A stretch of 64,000 nt of DNA from an uncultured Prochlorococcus sp. (GTDB taxonomy: Bacteria; Cyanobacteriota; Cyanobacteriia; PCC-6307; Cyanobiaceae), in the NCBI GenBank assembly GCA_902623195.1, contig CACNSV010000001.1, positions 62,001 to 126,000 of the forward strand. The letters are read 5' to 3'. Shown piece after piece: positions 57,449-64,000 of the stretch. The first letter of the stretch is position 1, and the number at the start of each line of letters is the position of its first letter. The notes under the pieces were generated by a model. It worked only from the letters and a program-made list of their open reading frames with translations. It was not told the origin of the DNA and made no database searches. The position numbers and the translations under genes were made by a program.

Positions 57449-59035
57449 ATGAACAAAGTTCTAATTACAGATCCAATCGATCAATCAGGGATTGATATTC
57501 TTTCCCAAGTGGCTCAAGTTGATCAAAAGATTGGCATTTCAGAATCAGATTTAGCCTCTATTATTCAAAATTATGATGCTTTAATGATACGATCTGGAAC
57601 ACAAGTTACCGGACAAATCATAAATTCTTCAAAAAATTTAAGAATAATTGGAAGGGCTGGAGTGGGAGTTGATAATGTTGATGTAAAGGCAGCAACCCAG
57701 AAGGGAGTATTAGTAGTAAATTCCCCTGGAGGAAATACTATCGCGGCAGCTGAGCATACAATAGCAATGATGCTTGCTTTAAGTAGAAATATTCCAATTG
57801 CTAATAGTAGTATGTTTAAAGGGAAGTGGGAAAGAAAAAAATTTGTTGGTAATGAACTTTTTAAGAAAAAATTAGGTGTAGTTGGGTTAGGGAAAATTGG
57901 TACCCATGTCGCTAAAGTAGCTAATGCAATGGGAATGAAAGTTCTTGGTTATGATCCTTTTGTCTCTAATGAAAGAGCTCAACAACTTCAAGTAAAATTA
58001 TCAGAATTAGATATATTATTTCAAGAATCTGATTACGTCACTCTACATTTACCTCGGACAGCTGAAACAGAGAACTTGGTTGATATTAATGTTTTAAAAT
58101 CTATGAAAGATACATCAAAGTTAATTAATTGTGCAAGAGGTGGAATAATTGACGAAGAGGCCTTAGCAGAGGCGCTAAATAATTCTTTGATTGGTGGTGC
58201 AGCAATAGATGTTTATTCTGAGGAGCCTCTAAATTCTAATTCACCATTATTAAAAGTTGAAAAAAATCTTATTCTGACCCCACACTTAGGTGCCTCTACC
58301 AAGGAAGCTCAAGAGAATGTAGCAATTGATGTCGCAGAACAAATAAGAGATGTCCTTTTAGGACTTTCAGCAAGAACAGCAGTAAATATCCCTGGGCTAA
58401 GTCCAGATATCATGGATAGTCTTAAACCTCATCTTCAGCTTGCTGAAACTTTAGGCCTACTTATTAGTCAGCTTTCAGGGGGGCCAATTCAAAAGTTAGA
58501 GCTTAAATTGCAGGGAGAATTTGTACAGCATCCTTCCAAGCCTTTAATAATAGCTAGTTTAAAAGGTCTTTTGTCAAAAGCTTTAGGTGATCGCATTAAT
58601 TATGTTAATGCTTCTTTAGAAGCTGAGACAAGGGGTATCAATGTTATTGAAAATAAGGATGAATCACGACCTGAATTTGCAAGTGGACTACTTCAGCTCA
58701 CTACCTATGGAAATAATGGAGAAAATAGCGTTGCTGGAAGTATATTTGCTGATGGTGAATTAAGAATAATTAGTATTGATCAATATCCTGTCAATGTTTC
58801 ACCAAGTAGGTACATGCTTTTAGCTAGGCATAGAGATATGCCCGGTATTATTGGTAAGCTAGGTTCACTTTTAGGTGACCACAATGTTAATATTGCTTCC
58901 ATGCAAGTAGGAAGAAAAATTGTTAGGGGTGAGGCAGTGATGGTTTTGAGTATTGATGATCCAGTACCAGATAGTTTACTGAAATCAATTCTTGAAGTTG
59001 AAGGCATTAATAGTGCAAATCCAGTAACCTTATAA
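57449..59035 (+). CDS. serA: D-3-phosphoglycerate dehydrogenase
   Basis: First step of the phosphorylated serine pathway. The 528 residues comprise an N-terminal catalytic/NAD-binding part with VVGLGKIGTHVAKVANAMGM near 144-163, catalytic RGGIIDEEAL, and HLGASTKEAQ. The long SerA-specific intervening domain follows (about 315-450), and a C-terminal ACT domain (about 455-528) with HRDMPGIIGKLGSLLGDHNV, which senses serine in related enzymes. prmA follows 16 bp downstream. Confidence 0.97.
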   Translation: MNKVLITDPIDQSGIDILSQVAQVDQKIGISESDLASIIQNYDALMIRSGTQVTGQIINSSKNLRIIGRAGVGVDNVDVKAATQKGVLVVNSPGGNTIAAAEHTIAMMLALSRNIPIANSSMFKGKWERKKFVGNELFKKKLGVVGLGKIGTHVAKVANAMGMKVLGYDPFVSNERAQQLQVKLSELDILFQESDYVTLHLPRTAETENLVDINVLKSMKDTSKLINCARGGIIDEEALAEALNNSLIGGAAIDVYSEEPLNSNSPLLKVEKNLILTPHLGASTKEAQENVAIDVAEQIRDVLLGLSARTAVNIPGLSPDIMDSLKPHLQLAETLGLLISQLSGGPIQKLELKLQGEFVQHPSKPLIIASLKGLLSKALGDRINYVNASLEAETRGINVIENKDESRPEFASGLLQLTTYGNNGENSVAGSIFADGELRIISIDQYPVNVSPSRYMLLARHRDMPGIIGKLGSLLGDHNVNIASMQVGRKIVRGEAVMVLSIDDPVPDSLLKSILEVEGINSANPVTL

Positions 59036-59051
59036 GTTAAATTTTAAACTT

Positions 59052-59969
59052 ATGAAGGATAAAGGCTGGTGGAGGTTTTTTATAGAAATTAATAAGAATA
59101 TTGAAGATTTAATAATTTGGAAATTAAATCAATTAGAAATATTTAGTTATGCATTTGATTGTTCAAATAAAGATACAAATACAATTAACTTAGTCATATG
59201 GTTGCCCGAATTTTATTGGAAAGAAAAGAAAAGAGAACAACTTGAAGAAATTTTAAAGAATCTTCTTAGCGAGAATGATCAAAATATTAATCTCTTTGGT
59301 TGGGATTTTGTTGAAGAAGCCGATTGGCTAAATACATGGAAAAAATTTTGGGAATTTCAATTGATAGGGAAGAATTTTCTTGTTCTCCCTTGCTGGATGG
59401 ATTTACCTTCCCAATATATTAATAAAGTTGTTTTAAAGATTGATCCCGGAGCGGCATTTGGGACAGGAGATCATCCATCAACTTCTCTTTGTTTAGAAAT
59501 GTTGGAAAAAACAATTGTTGAAAAAAAAACTTTTTTAGATGTAGGTTGTGGTAGCGGAATCTTATCAATAGCTGCTCAAAAACTTGGTGCGAGAGAATTA
59601 CACGTAATTGATAATGATTATCTAGCTATAAATTCAACGAGAGAAAATCTTAAATTAAATTTTGGTCAAACAAGTTTATTCACCATTCATCAAGGTTCTT
59701 TTTTAGAAATAAAAAGAGACAATTTATTGAATAATTATGATTTAATTTGTTGCAACATAATTGCATCGGTAATTAAAACATTAATTCCTCATTTTTATGA
59801 GGTTTTAAATTCTCAAGGTTCTTTGATCCTTAGCGGGATTTTAGAGTCTCAAAAAAAACAAATTATCAAATTATTAAATTTTTATCATTTCAAAATAGAT
59901 AATGTATTATCAAAAAAAGATTGGATTTGCATTAAATCATCCAAAGCATCCAAAGAGTTAAAATTATGA
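59052..59969 (+). CDS. prmA: Ribosomal protein L11 methyltransferase
   Basis: Trimethylates L11 in E. coli. The 305 residues have an N-terminal substrate-recognition domain and a Rossmann methyltransferase domain with IDPGAAFGTGDHPSTSLC near 133-150. The SAM motif LDVGCGSGILSIAAQKLGA follows near 160-178, and the catalytic CCNIIASVI plus LSGILESQK complete it. It is in an operon-like arrangement behind serA. Confidence 0.94.
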   Translation: MKDKGWWRFFIEINKNIEDLIIWKLNQLEIFSYAFDCSNKDTNTINLVIWLPEFYWKEKKREQLEEILKNLLSENDQNINLFGWDFVEEADWLNTWKKFWEFQLIGKNFLVLPCWMDLPSQYINKVVLKIDPGAAFGTGDHPSTSLCLEMLEKTIVEKKTFLDVGCGSGILSIAAQKLGARELHVIDNDYLAINSTRENLKLNFGQTSLFTIHQGSFLEIKRDNLLNNYDLICCNIIASVIKTLIPHFYEVLNSQGSLILSGILESQKKQIIKLLNFYHFKIDNVLSKKDWICIKSSKASKELKL

Positions 59970-60085
59970 CTTAATAGAAAGCTTTAACATCTATGCATTT
60001 CTACTTTTAATGAGATATAAATCTCAATTCTTCAATTAAATAAGTATTAATTAAATTAATTTATTCAATAAAGCTTTTTAATTTT

Positions 60086-60385
60086 ATGGCAACTTACAAA
60101 GTAACAATTATAAGTAAAAGTGAAGGTATTAATTCAACTATTGAGGTTCCGGATGATGAATATATCTTAGATGCTGCAGAAGATCAAGGAATAGATGTCC
60201 CATATTCCTGCAGAACAGGAGCATGTTCTACATGTGTAGGAAAAATTTCTTGTGGAAGAGTTGCTCAACCTGATCAAAGTTTTTTAGATGATAAGCAATT
60301 AGAAGAGGGTTATTTTCTTCCTTGCGTAGCTTATCCAACATCGGATCTAATAATTATTACTAATGCTGAGGAAGAACTTTACTAA
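60086..60385 (+). CDS. petF: Plant-type 2Fe-2S ferredoxin
   Basis: Soluble photosynthetic electron carrier from photosystem I to FNR and other enzymes. The 99 residues show cluster ligands Cys42, Cys47, Cys50 ([11 protein letters not shown]) and Cys80 (FLPCVAYP). The acidic termini and TNAEEELY end match photosynthetic PetF. One other cysteine (56) is not a ligand. A short hairpin GAGAT-ATAA-ATCTC lies at 60012-60025 between prmA and this gene. Confidence 0.93.
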   Translation: MATYKVTIISKSEGINSTIEVPDDEYILDAAEDQGIDVPYSCRTGACSTCVGKISCGRVAQPDQSFLDDKQLEEGYFLPCVAYPTSDLIIITNAEEELY

Positions 60386-60476
60386 TTTGTCTCTTTATAT
60401 AAAAAATTACTTCTTTATTGTTGTAAAAAAAATTATATCTGCCATTCTCTAAACATATATATGTTTTGCAAAATAC

Positions 60477-60842
60477 ATGAGAAGTTCAAATTTTTTTGAA
60501 TATGGTTCAATACACTCTAGTCTAGGAGGACAATATAGTTATAAAATAATAGGCCCGTGTTGTAGGTTATATGATAGAGAAGAATTACCATGGCCTTGTT
60601 GCAGGATAGCTTGGAGGAGTAAAGAGCCTTATTGGATACGTATAGGTGCAAGATTTGTTGCAGATATCGCTTCAAGAAAATGTCCTTCTTATTCTGTAGA
60701 GATTTTAGAACCAGGATCGAAACCTTTTCAAACAGTAATCACTTTATTTGCTGAGAGTTTCTCAAATGACTTACAAGAATGGTGGTATAGCAAAAAACCA
60801 GGTTCGAGGGAACCTGGGAATGTTTTTCCTGCAAAGATTTAA
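60477..60842 (+). CDS. Hypothetical cysteine-containing protein (121 aa)
   Basis: A soluble 121-residue protein, unrecognised. It has two CC pairs (IIGPCCRLYDREELPWPCCR) separated by a conserved-looking aromatic segment, then WRSKEPYWIRIGARFVADIA and FAESFSNDLQEWWYSKKPGS. The four cysteines could hold a metal or cluster. It lies 91 bp after the ferredoxin gene in the same direction. Its last codons contain an intrinsic terminator for the facing gene. Confidence 0.72.
   Translation: MRSSNFFEYGSIHSSLGGQYSYKIIGPCCRLYDREELPWPCCRIAWRSKEPYWIRIGARFVADIASRKCPSYSVEILEPGSKPFQTVITLFAESFSNDLQEWWYSKKPGSREPGNVFPAKI
60792..60817 (-). terminator. Intrinsic terminator of the pentapeptide gene, inside the facing CDS
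   Basis: On the minus strand CCAGGTTC-CCTC-GAACCTGG is followed by TTTTTTG: a perfect 8-bp GC-containing stem, 4-nt loop and six T. It starts 33 bp after the pentapeptide gene stop and lies wholly within the last codons of the convergent 60477-60842 gene. On the plus strand the following sequence is GAATGTTTTTCC, so weak bidirectional activity is possible. Confidence 0.85.
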
Positions 60843-60849
60843 TAAGATG

Positions 60850-61398
60850 TTAAGCTTTTGGCTTAGGAGGTGTGTATCCTTTTATACCCGCACATTCTAG
60901 ACTGTCAAATGTATTAATTCCAGTTTTTGAGTTTGTACCAGAAGCTCTTGAACAAAGTGCTTTCCTTTGAGATAGATCTAAGTTAGCGTTTGTGAAATCT
61001 GTACCTTCAATTGCAGCTCCGTCAAAAACACTTTTCATAAGCTCACCGTTTGTTAAGTCAGCATCAGAAAGATCAGCATTATCAAATCTGGTGGCATATG
61101 CGATTAAATCCTTCATGTTGGCACCCTTAAAACTAGAGTTTTTTGCTGTTGTTACACTCATGTAAGCACCCTGCAAATTTACTTCTGAGAGATCTTGGCT
61201 AGATAAATCATATTTAACATATTCAGTATTTTGAAGGTCTTTCCCGCGATAATCCTCTTTCAAAACATCTACAGATGAAGGATCACTTGGGTAAAGGGCA
61301 TTAGCAGTAATAGGACTTATGAGTAATCCAACTACTAATGGGAGAAAAATCAATAGTCTAGTGTAAGACTTTTTAAGGGAAGCAATAAATGAAAACAT
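60850..61398 (-). CDS. Pentapeptide-repeat protein, probably thylakoid-lumenal
   Basis: A 182-residue protein. An N-terminal signal-type sequence LLIFLPLVVGLLISPITANA ends near 34 with an AxA site. Then come about 14 pentapeptide repeats of the A(N/D)LxX type (LSEVNLQGAYMSV, ADLSDADLTNGELM, FTNANL). The C-terminal domain has two cysteines (ALCSRASGTNSKTGINTFDS, LECAG), which may form a disulfide in the lumen. It matches the TL20.3-like lumenal family. Function unknown. Confidence 0.87.
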   Translation of the reverse strand: MFSFIASLKKSYTRLLIFLPLVVGLLISPITANALYPSDPSSVDVLKEDYRGKDLQNTEYVKYDLSSQDLSEVNLQGAYMSVTTAKNSSFKGANMKDLIAYATRFDNADLSDADLTNGELMKSVFDGAAIEGTDFTNANLDLSQRKALCSRASGTNSKTGINTFDSLECAGIKGYTPPKPKA

Positions 61399-61485
61399 TT
61401 CGAACTAAATCAATTAATAAAACCATAAGACTATTATTTCATGGGTTGGTCATATAAGAGACTTCTTCTAACGAACTGTTGCAGT

Positions 61486-62424
61486 TCATCTAATTTTTGT
61501 AGTTAAAAAGTCTTTTGCGAGAAATGTATTAGGAAATATTTGTTTAGCTTCATTAAGTAGATCTATTGGCTTTACTGGGCTTTTAGGAGTATATCTTGGA
61601 CTTAGATGAGTTAAAACCAATTTTTTTGCATTTGATAATAAAGCAGTTTTTGCAGCCATAGTAGTTGTTGAATGTAACTTTTCAAATGCCATTTCTTCAT
61701 CTTTCTCTGAAAACGTTGACTCATGAACTAATAAATCAACATTTTTTGAAAGCTCGACAGCGCTTTGGCTAAAAATTGTGTCTGTGCAATAAACAAAACT
61801 TTCGCCTTTTCTTGGTTCCCCACAGAAATCACTCCCATCCAAAATCCGTCCATCTTCTAATTCCACTCTCTGTCCAGAATGTAATTTTCCGTAAATTGGC
61901 CCTGCAGGGATATTTAAGTTTTTGGCTTTTTCAAGATTGAATTCTCCTGGTTTATCTTTTTCATTAACTCTATATCCGTAAGCAGGAAGTCTATGCTTCA
62001 AAGATGCACATTTAACCTCTATAAGCTCATCTTCAAATAGATTGATATTACTTTGTGCATAATTTTCCACCTCAAAAAATTTTAGAGGAAAAGATATTTT
62101 ACAGTAGCTGTTTTTTAAGGCAGAAGAAATAAAATTCTTTAGATTTGAAGGACCATAGATATCGATACCTTTGCTATTTCCTGAGAGTCCTAGTGTTGCT
62201 AGTAAACCTGGTAATCCATAAATATGGTCACCATGCATATGTGTAATAAAAATTTTTCTTATTTGAGAGGATTTTATTGAACTTTTAATTAATTGATGTT
62301 GGGTCCCTTCTCCGCAGTCAAAAAGCCAAACCTCAGCTTTTTGTGAAAGCTTGAGAGCAAGAGAAGATACATTTCTAGCTAATGTTGGGACTCCTGAACT
62401 AGTTCCTAGGAAGGTAATGTTCAC
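61486..62424 (-). CDS. rnz: Ribonuclease Z
   Basis: Endonuclease that matures tRNA 3' ends, needed here because tRNA-Val, for example, lacks an encoded CCA. The 312 residues have the metallo-beta-lactamase fold: [14 protein letters not shown] at the start, the zinc motif [18 protein letters not shown] near 60-77, the exosite region [13 protein letters not shown], then YCTDTIFS and LVHESTFSE, and the final histidine in [10 protein letters not shown]. Confidence 0.94.
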   Translation of the reverse strand: MNITFLGTSSGVPTLARNVSSLALKLSQKAEVWLFDCGEGTQHQLIKSSIKSSQIRKIFITHMHGDHIYGLPGLLATLGLSGNSKGIDIYGPSNLKNFISSALKNSYCKISFPLKFFEVENYAQSNINLFEDELIEVKCASLKHRLPAYGYRVNEKDKPGEFNLEKAKNLNIPAGPIYGKLHSGQRVELEDGRILDGSDFCGEPRKGESFVYCTDTIFSQSAVELSKNVDLLVHESTFSEKDEEMAFEKLHSTTTMAAKTALLSNAKKLVLTHLSPRYTPKSPVKPIDLLNEAKQIFPNTFLAKDFLTTKIR

Positions 62425-62513
62425 TTATGAAAATATTTTTTTATGTAATGTCTAGATTAAATTTAAACTTTTAGGCAAACTAAGGCAAATGCAAAATTTG
62501 TTTCTAAAACAAA

Positions 62514-63698
62514 GTGCTTATTACACCTTTAAAATTTCCCAATAAATATTTTGCTATTTGCTTTATATGTTTATCATTTTTTTGTAATCAAAATTTAAAT
62601 GCTTCAAATGAACCAATAATTCGAGTTCTTATATCTAAAGAAAAAAATTTGAGAATAAGGGCTGATAGTAGTATCCCATTGATGTTTAAGTATAAAAATC
62701 TCATAAAAAAAAATGTAAAAGGAATAACATTAAAAAAAGAGATGAATTCAATAAAATTATTTTTTGATAAAAACAAATCAAAAGTTTATGAAATTGAAGA
62801 GGATAAAGAATTAGTTATCAAATCCTATGATAAGAGAGGAATTTGGGTAGGAGGTAAAAGATATACTGGGTTGATTTATATCAAAAATTTAAAAAATGAA
62901 ATGTTTGTCGTAAATAAACTTGGAATTGAAAAATATCTTACAAGTGTAGTTGGTTCAGAGATGCCATATAGATGGCCTTTAGAGGCTTTAAAAGCACAAG
63001 CTATAGCTTCTAGAACTTATGCTTTGAAAAAAACTGGAAATGATTTGTACGATATTGACTCAACTCAAAGAGATCAGGTTTACAATGGTCTAGAATCGAA
63101 AACTTATAAAACATATAAGGCAGTAAAATTTACAAGATCATTAATTATTACTCACGAAAATAAACTTATAAATGCTTTATTTCATAGTAGTTCTGCAGGT
63201 ATGACAGAAAATAGTGAGGATGTTTGGAAGAATAAATATCCTTATCTGATAAGCGTTAAAGATTTTGATCAAAATAATCCAAATTTATATTGGAAGAAAA
63301 ATTTTTCTAATAAAGAATTGCAAATACTCTTTCCTAAAATTGGGGGTATTAAAAAGATTGAGATATTAGATATTACTAAAACTGGGCGTCTCAAAAATAT
63401 TAAATTAATTGGTAATTATGGTTCGCTTGATATCTCAGGGATAAATCTAAGAAAAAAAATGGGATTAAAAAGTACTTTATTCAGATTTAAATTTATTACG
63501 GTTAATAAAAAAGAAAAAAATAAAATTAAAAATCATAATAACTTATTAATGATTTCTGGAATGGGGGCTGGCCATGGAGTCGGTATGAGTCAATGGGGAG
63601 CTAAACATTTAGCAATGCGTGGATATAAAGCTAAAGATATTTTGGAATATTACTATAAGGGAATTCAAATTAAACCATTTAAAAAAATATATAAGTAG
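62514..63698 (+). CDS. SpoIID/LytB-domain protein
   Basis: A 394-residue exported protein with hydrophobic signal FAICFICLSFFCNQNLNASN at the N-terminus, probably a peptidoglycan-degrading or -remodelling enzyme. The SpoIID block shows EKYLTSVVGSEMPYRWPLEA near 139-158 with the catalytic glutamate, then KAQAIASRTYAL, SSSAGMTENSEDVW, and the C-terminal GAGHGVGMSQWGAKHLAMRG. The start is GTG at 62514; an ATG at 62489 is out of frame. Confidence 0.89.
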   Translation: MLITPLKFPNKYFAICFICLSFFCNQNLNASNEPIIRVLISKEKNLRIRADSSIPLMFKYKNLIKKNVKGITLKKEMNSIKLFFDKNKSKVYEIEEDKELVIKSYDKRGIWVGGKRYTGLIYIKNLKNEMFVVNKLGIEKYLTSVVGSEMPYRWPLEALKAQAIASRTYALKKTGNDLYDIDSTQRDQVYNGLESKTYKTYKAVKFTRSLIITHENKLINALFHSSSAGMTENSEDVWKNKYPYLISVKDFDQNNPNLYWKKNFSNKELQILFPKIGGIKKIEILDITKTGRLKNIKLIGNYGSLDISGINLRKKMGLKSTLFRFKFITVNKKEKNKIKNHNNLLMISGMGAGHGVGMSQWGAKHLAMRGYKAKDILEYYYKGIQIKPFKKIYK

Positions 63699-63702
63699 TA
63701 AT

Positions 63703-64000
63703 TTATCTAGCATTAAGAACTAGTTTTGGTAGTAAAAGATCAAAATCTTTATGGTCATAAATTCCTATTCCTAAAAGTTTATTTTTATTATCGAATACAA
63801 GAAATTTATTTTTCTGAGATTGATTATCGTTTTTATTGGGTTTTATTGATTTAATTTTAATTTGCCTGCCTGTCCTCCAATAGAGAATATCTGATTCATT
63901 AGTTAAATGAATTTTGGGCAAATGATTTAGTGCATCTTCTATTGGGATAATAAAATTATTTTTATAATTTTGTTTGTCATTAAGATAATCTAATTCGATT
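63703..64000 (-). CDS. truB: tRNA pseudouridine synthase B, C-terminal part (partial)
   Basis: Makes pseudouridine 55 in the tRNA T loop. The visible minus-strand frame runs from the right edge to 63703 and reads through IPIEDALNHLPKIHLTNE and DILYWRTGRQIK, the typical TruB C-terminal region, ending LLLPKLVLNAR. The catalytic domain lies beyond 64000. Starting at the internal TTG near 63919-63921 would miss this upstream continuation. It is convergent with the SpoIID gene (4-bp gap). Confidence 0.8.
   Translation of the reverse strand, partial: IELDYLNDKQNYKNNFIIPIEDALNHLPKIHLTNESDILYWRTGRQIKIKSIKPNKNDNQSQKNKFLVFDNKNKLLGIGIYDHKDFDLLLPKLVLNAR

Overview
The window is about 31% GC, densely coded and dominated by short intergenic gaps. 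Gene content and order point to a high-light-adapted Prochlorococcus (a marine picocyanobacterium). Supporting this are the cyanobacterial split ATP synthase clusters with a b' subunit, a PII protein, PSRP-3/Ycf65, a photosystem II S4-domain protein, a plant-type ferredoxin, Ccs1/CcdA cytochrome c assembly and many families found mainly in cyanobacteria (DUF1818, DUF2811, DUF3326). Identifications come from reading translations and motifs; no database search was run.

1-12 kb: core metabolism and biogenesis. In order: bioF (cut by the left edge), a Ski2-like helicase, fumC, purB, a TlyA-type rRNA methyltransferase, glnB, queF, and ccsB/ccdA/ftsW. 12.3-18.1 kb: the F0F1 cluster atp1-a-c-b'-b-delta-alpha-gamma, with a likely internal promoter and structured leader in front of the c-subunit gene. 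18-24 kb: a DUF3326 gene, then a leftward operon of CNNM-like protein, GTPase, nadD and nadE. 24-30.6 kb: pepP, psrp3/ycf65, the second ATP synthase cluster (beta, epsilon) and groES-groEL, with a cyanobacterial K-box between the divergent beta and groES genes. 30-35.9 kb: secG, gpmI, an Hsp70-like gene, rpoZ, a DUF1818 gene, a DUF2811 gene and an EVE-domain gene.

36-46 kb is different: low coding density, with many peptides of 28-60 residues, mostly with one membrane segment, interrupted by a VTT-domain protein, an LptF/G permease and an EamA transporter. It also holds the most interesting structure in the window. Between about 42.31 and 42.88 kb there are three tandem, diverged copies of a minus-strand RNA element of about 105-115 nt. 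Each has a 5' hairpin with a UGGG-containing loop, a second short hairpin and a 3' hairpin. The stems are kept by compensatory changes, and two copies share a 19-bp upstream element at exactly the same distance. I interpret them as a small-RNA gene family.

46-64 kb returns to ordinary genes: an HI0933-type flavoprotein, a GAF protein, murD, an SDR, a photolyase-like FAD-binding protein that lacks the usual N-terminal antenna domain, DoxX, tRNA-Val(GAC), the PSII S4 protein, serA, prmA, a 2Fe-2S ferredoxin, a lumenal pentapeptide protein, rnz, a SpoIID/LytB protein and the 3' part of truB. An intrinsic terminator for the pentapeptide gene lies inside the end of the convergent gene.
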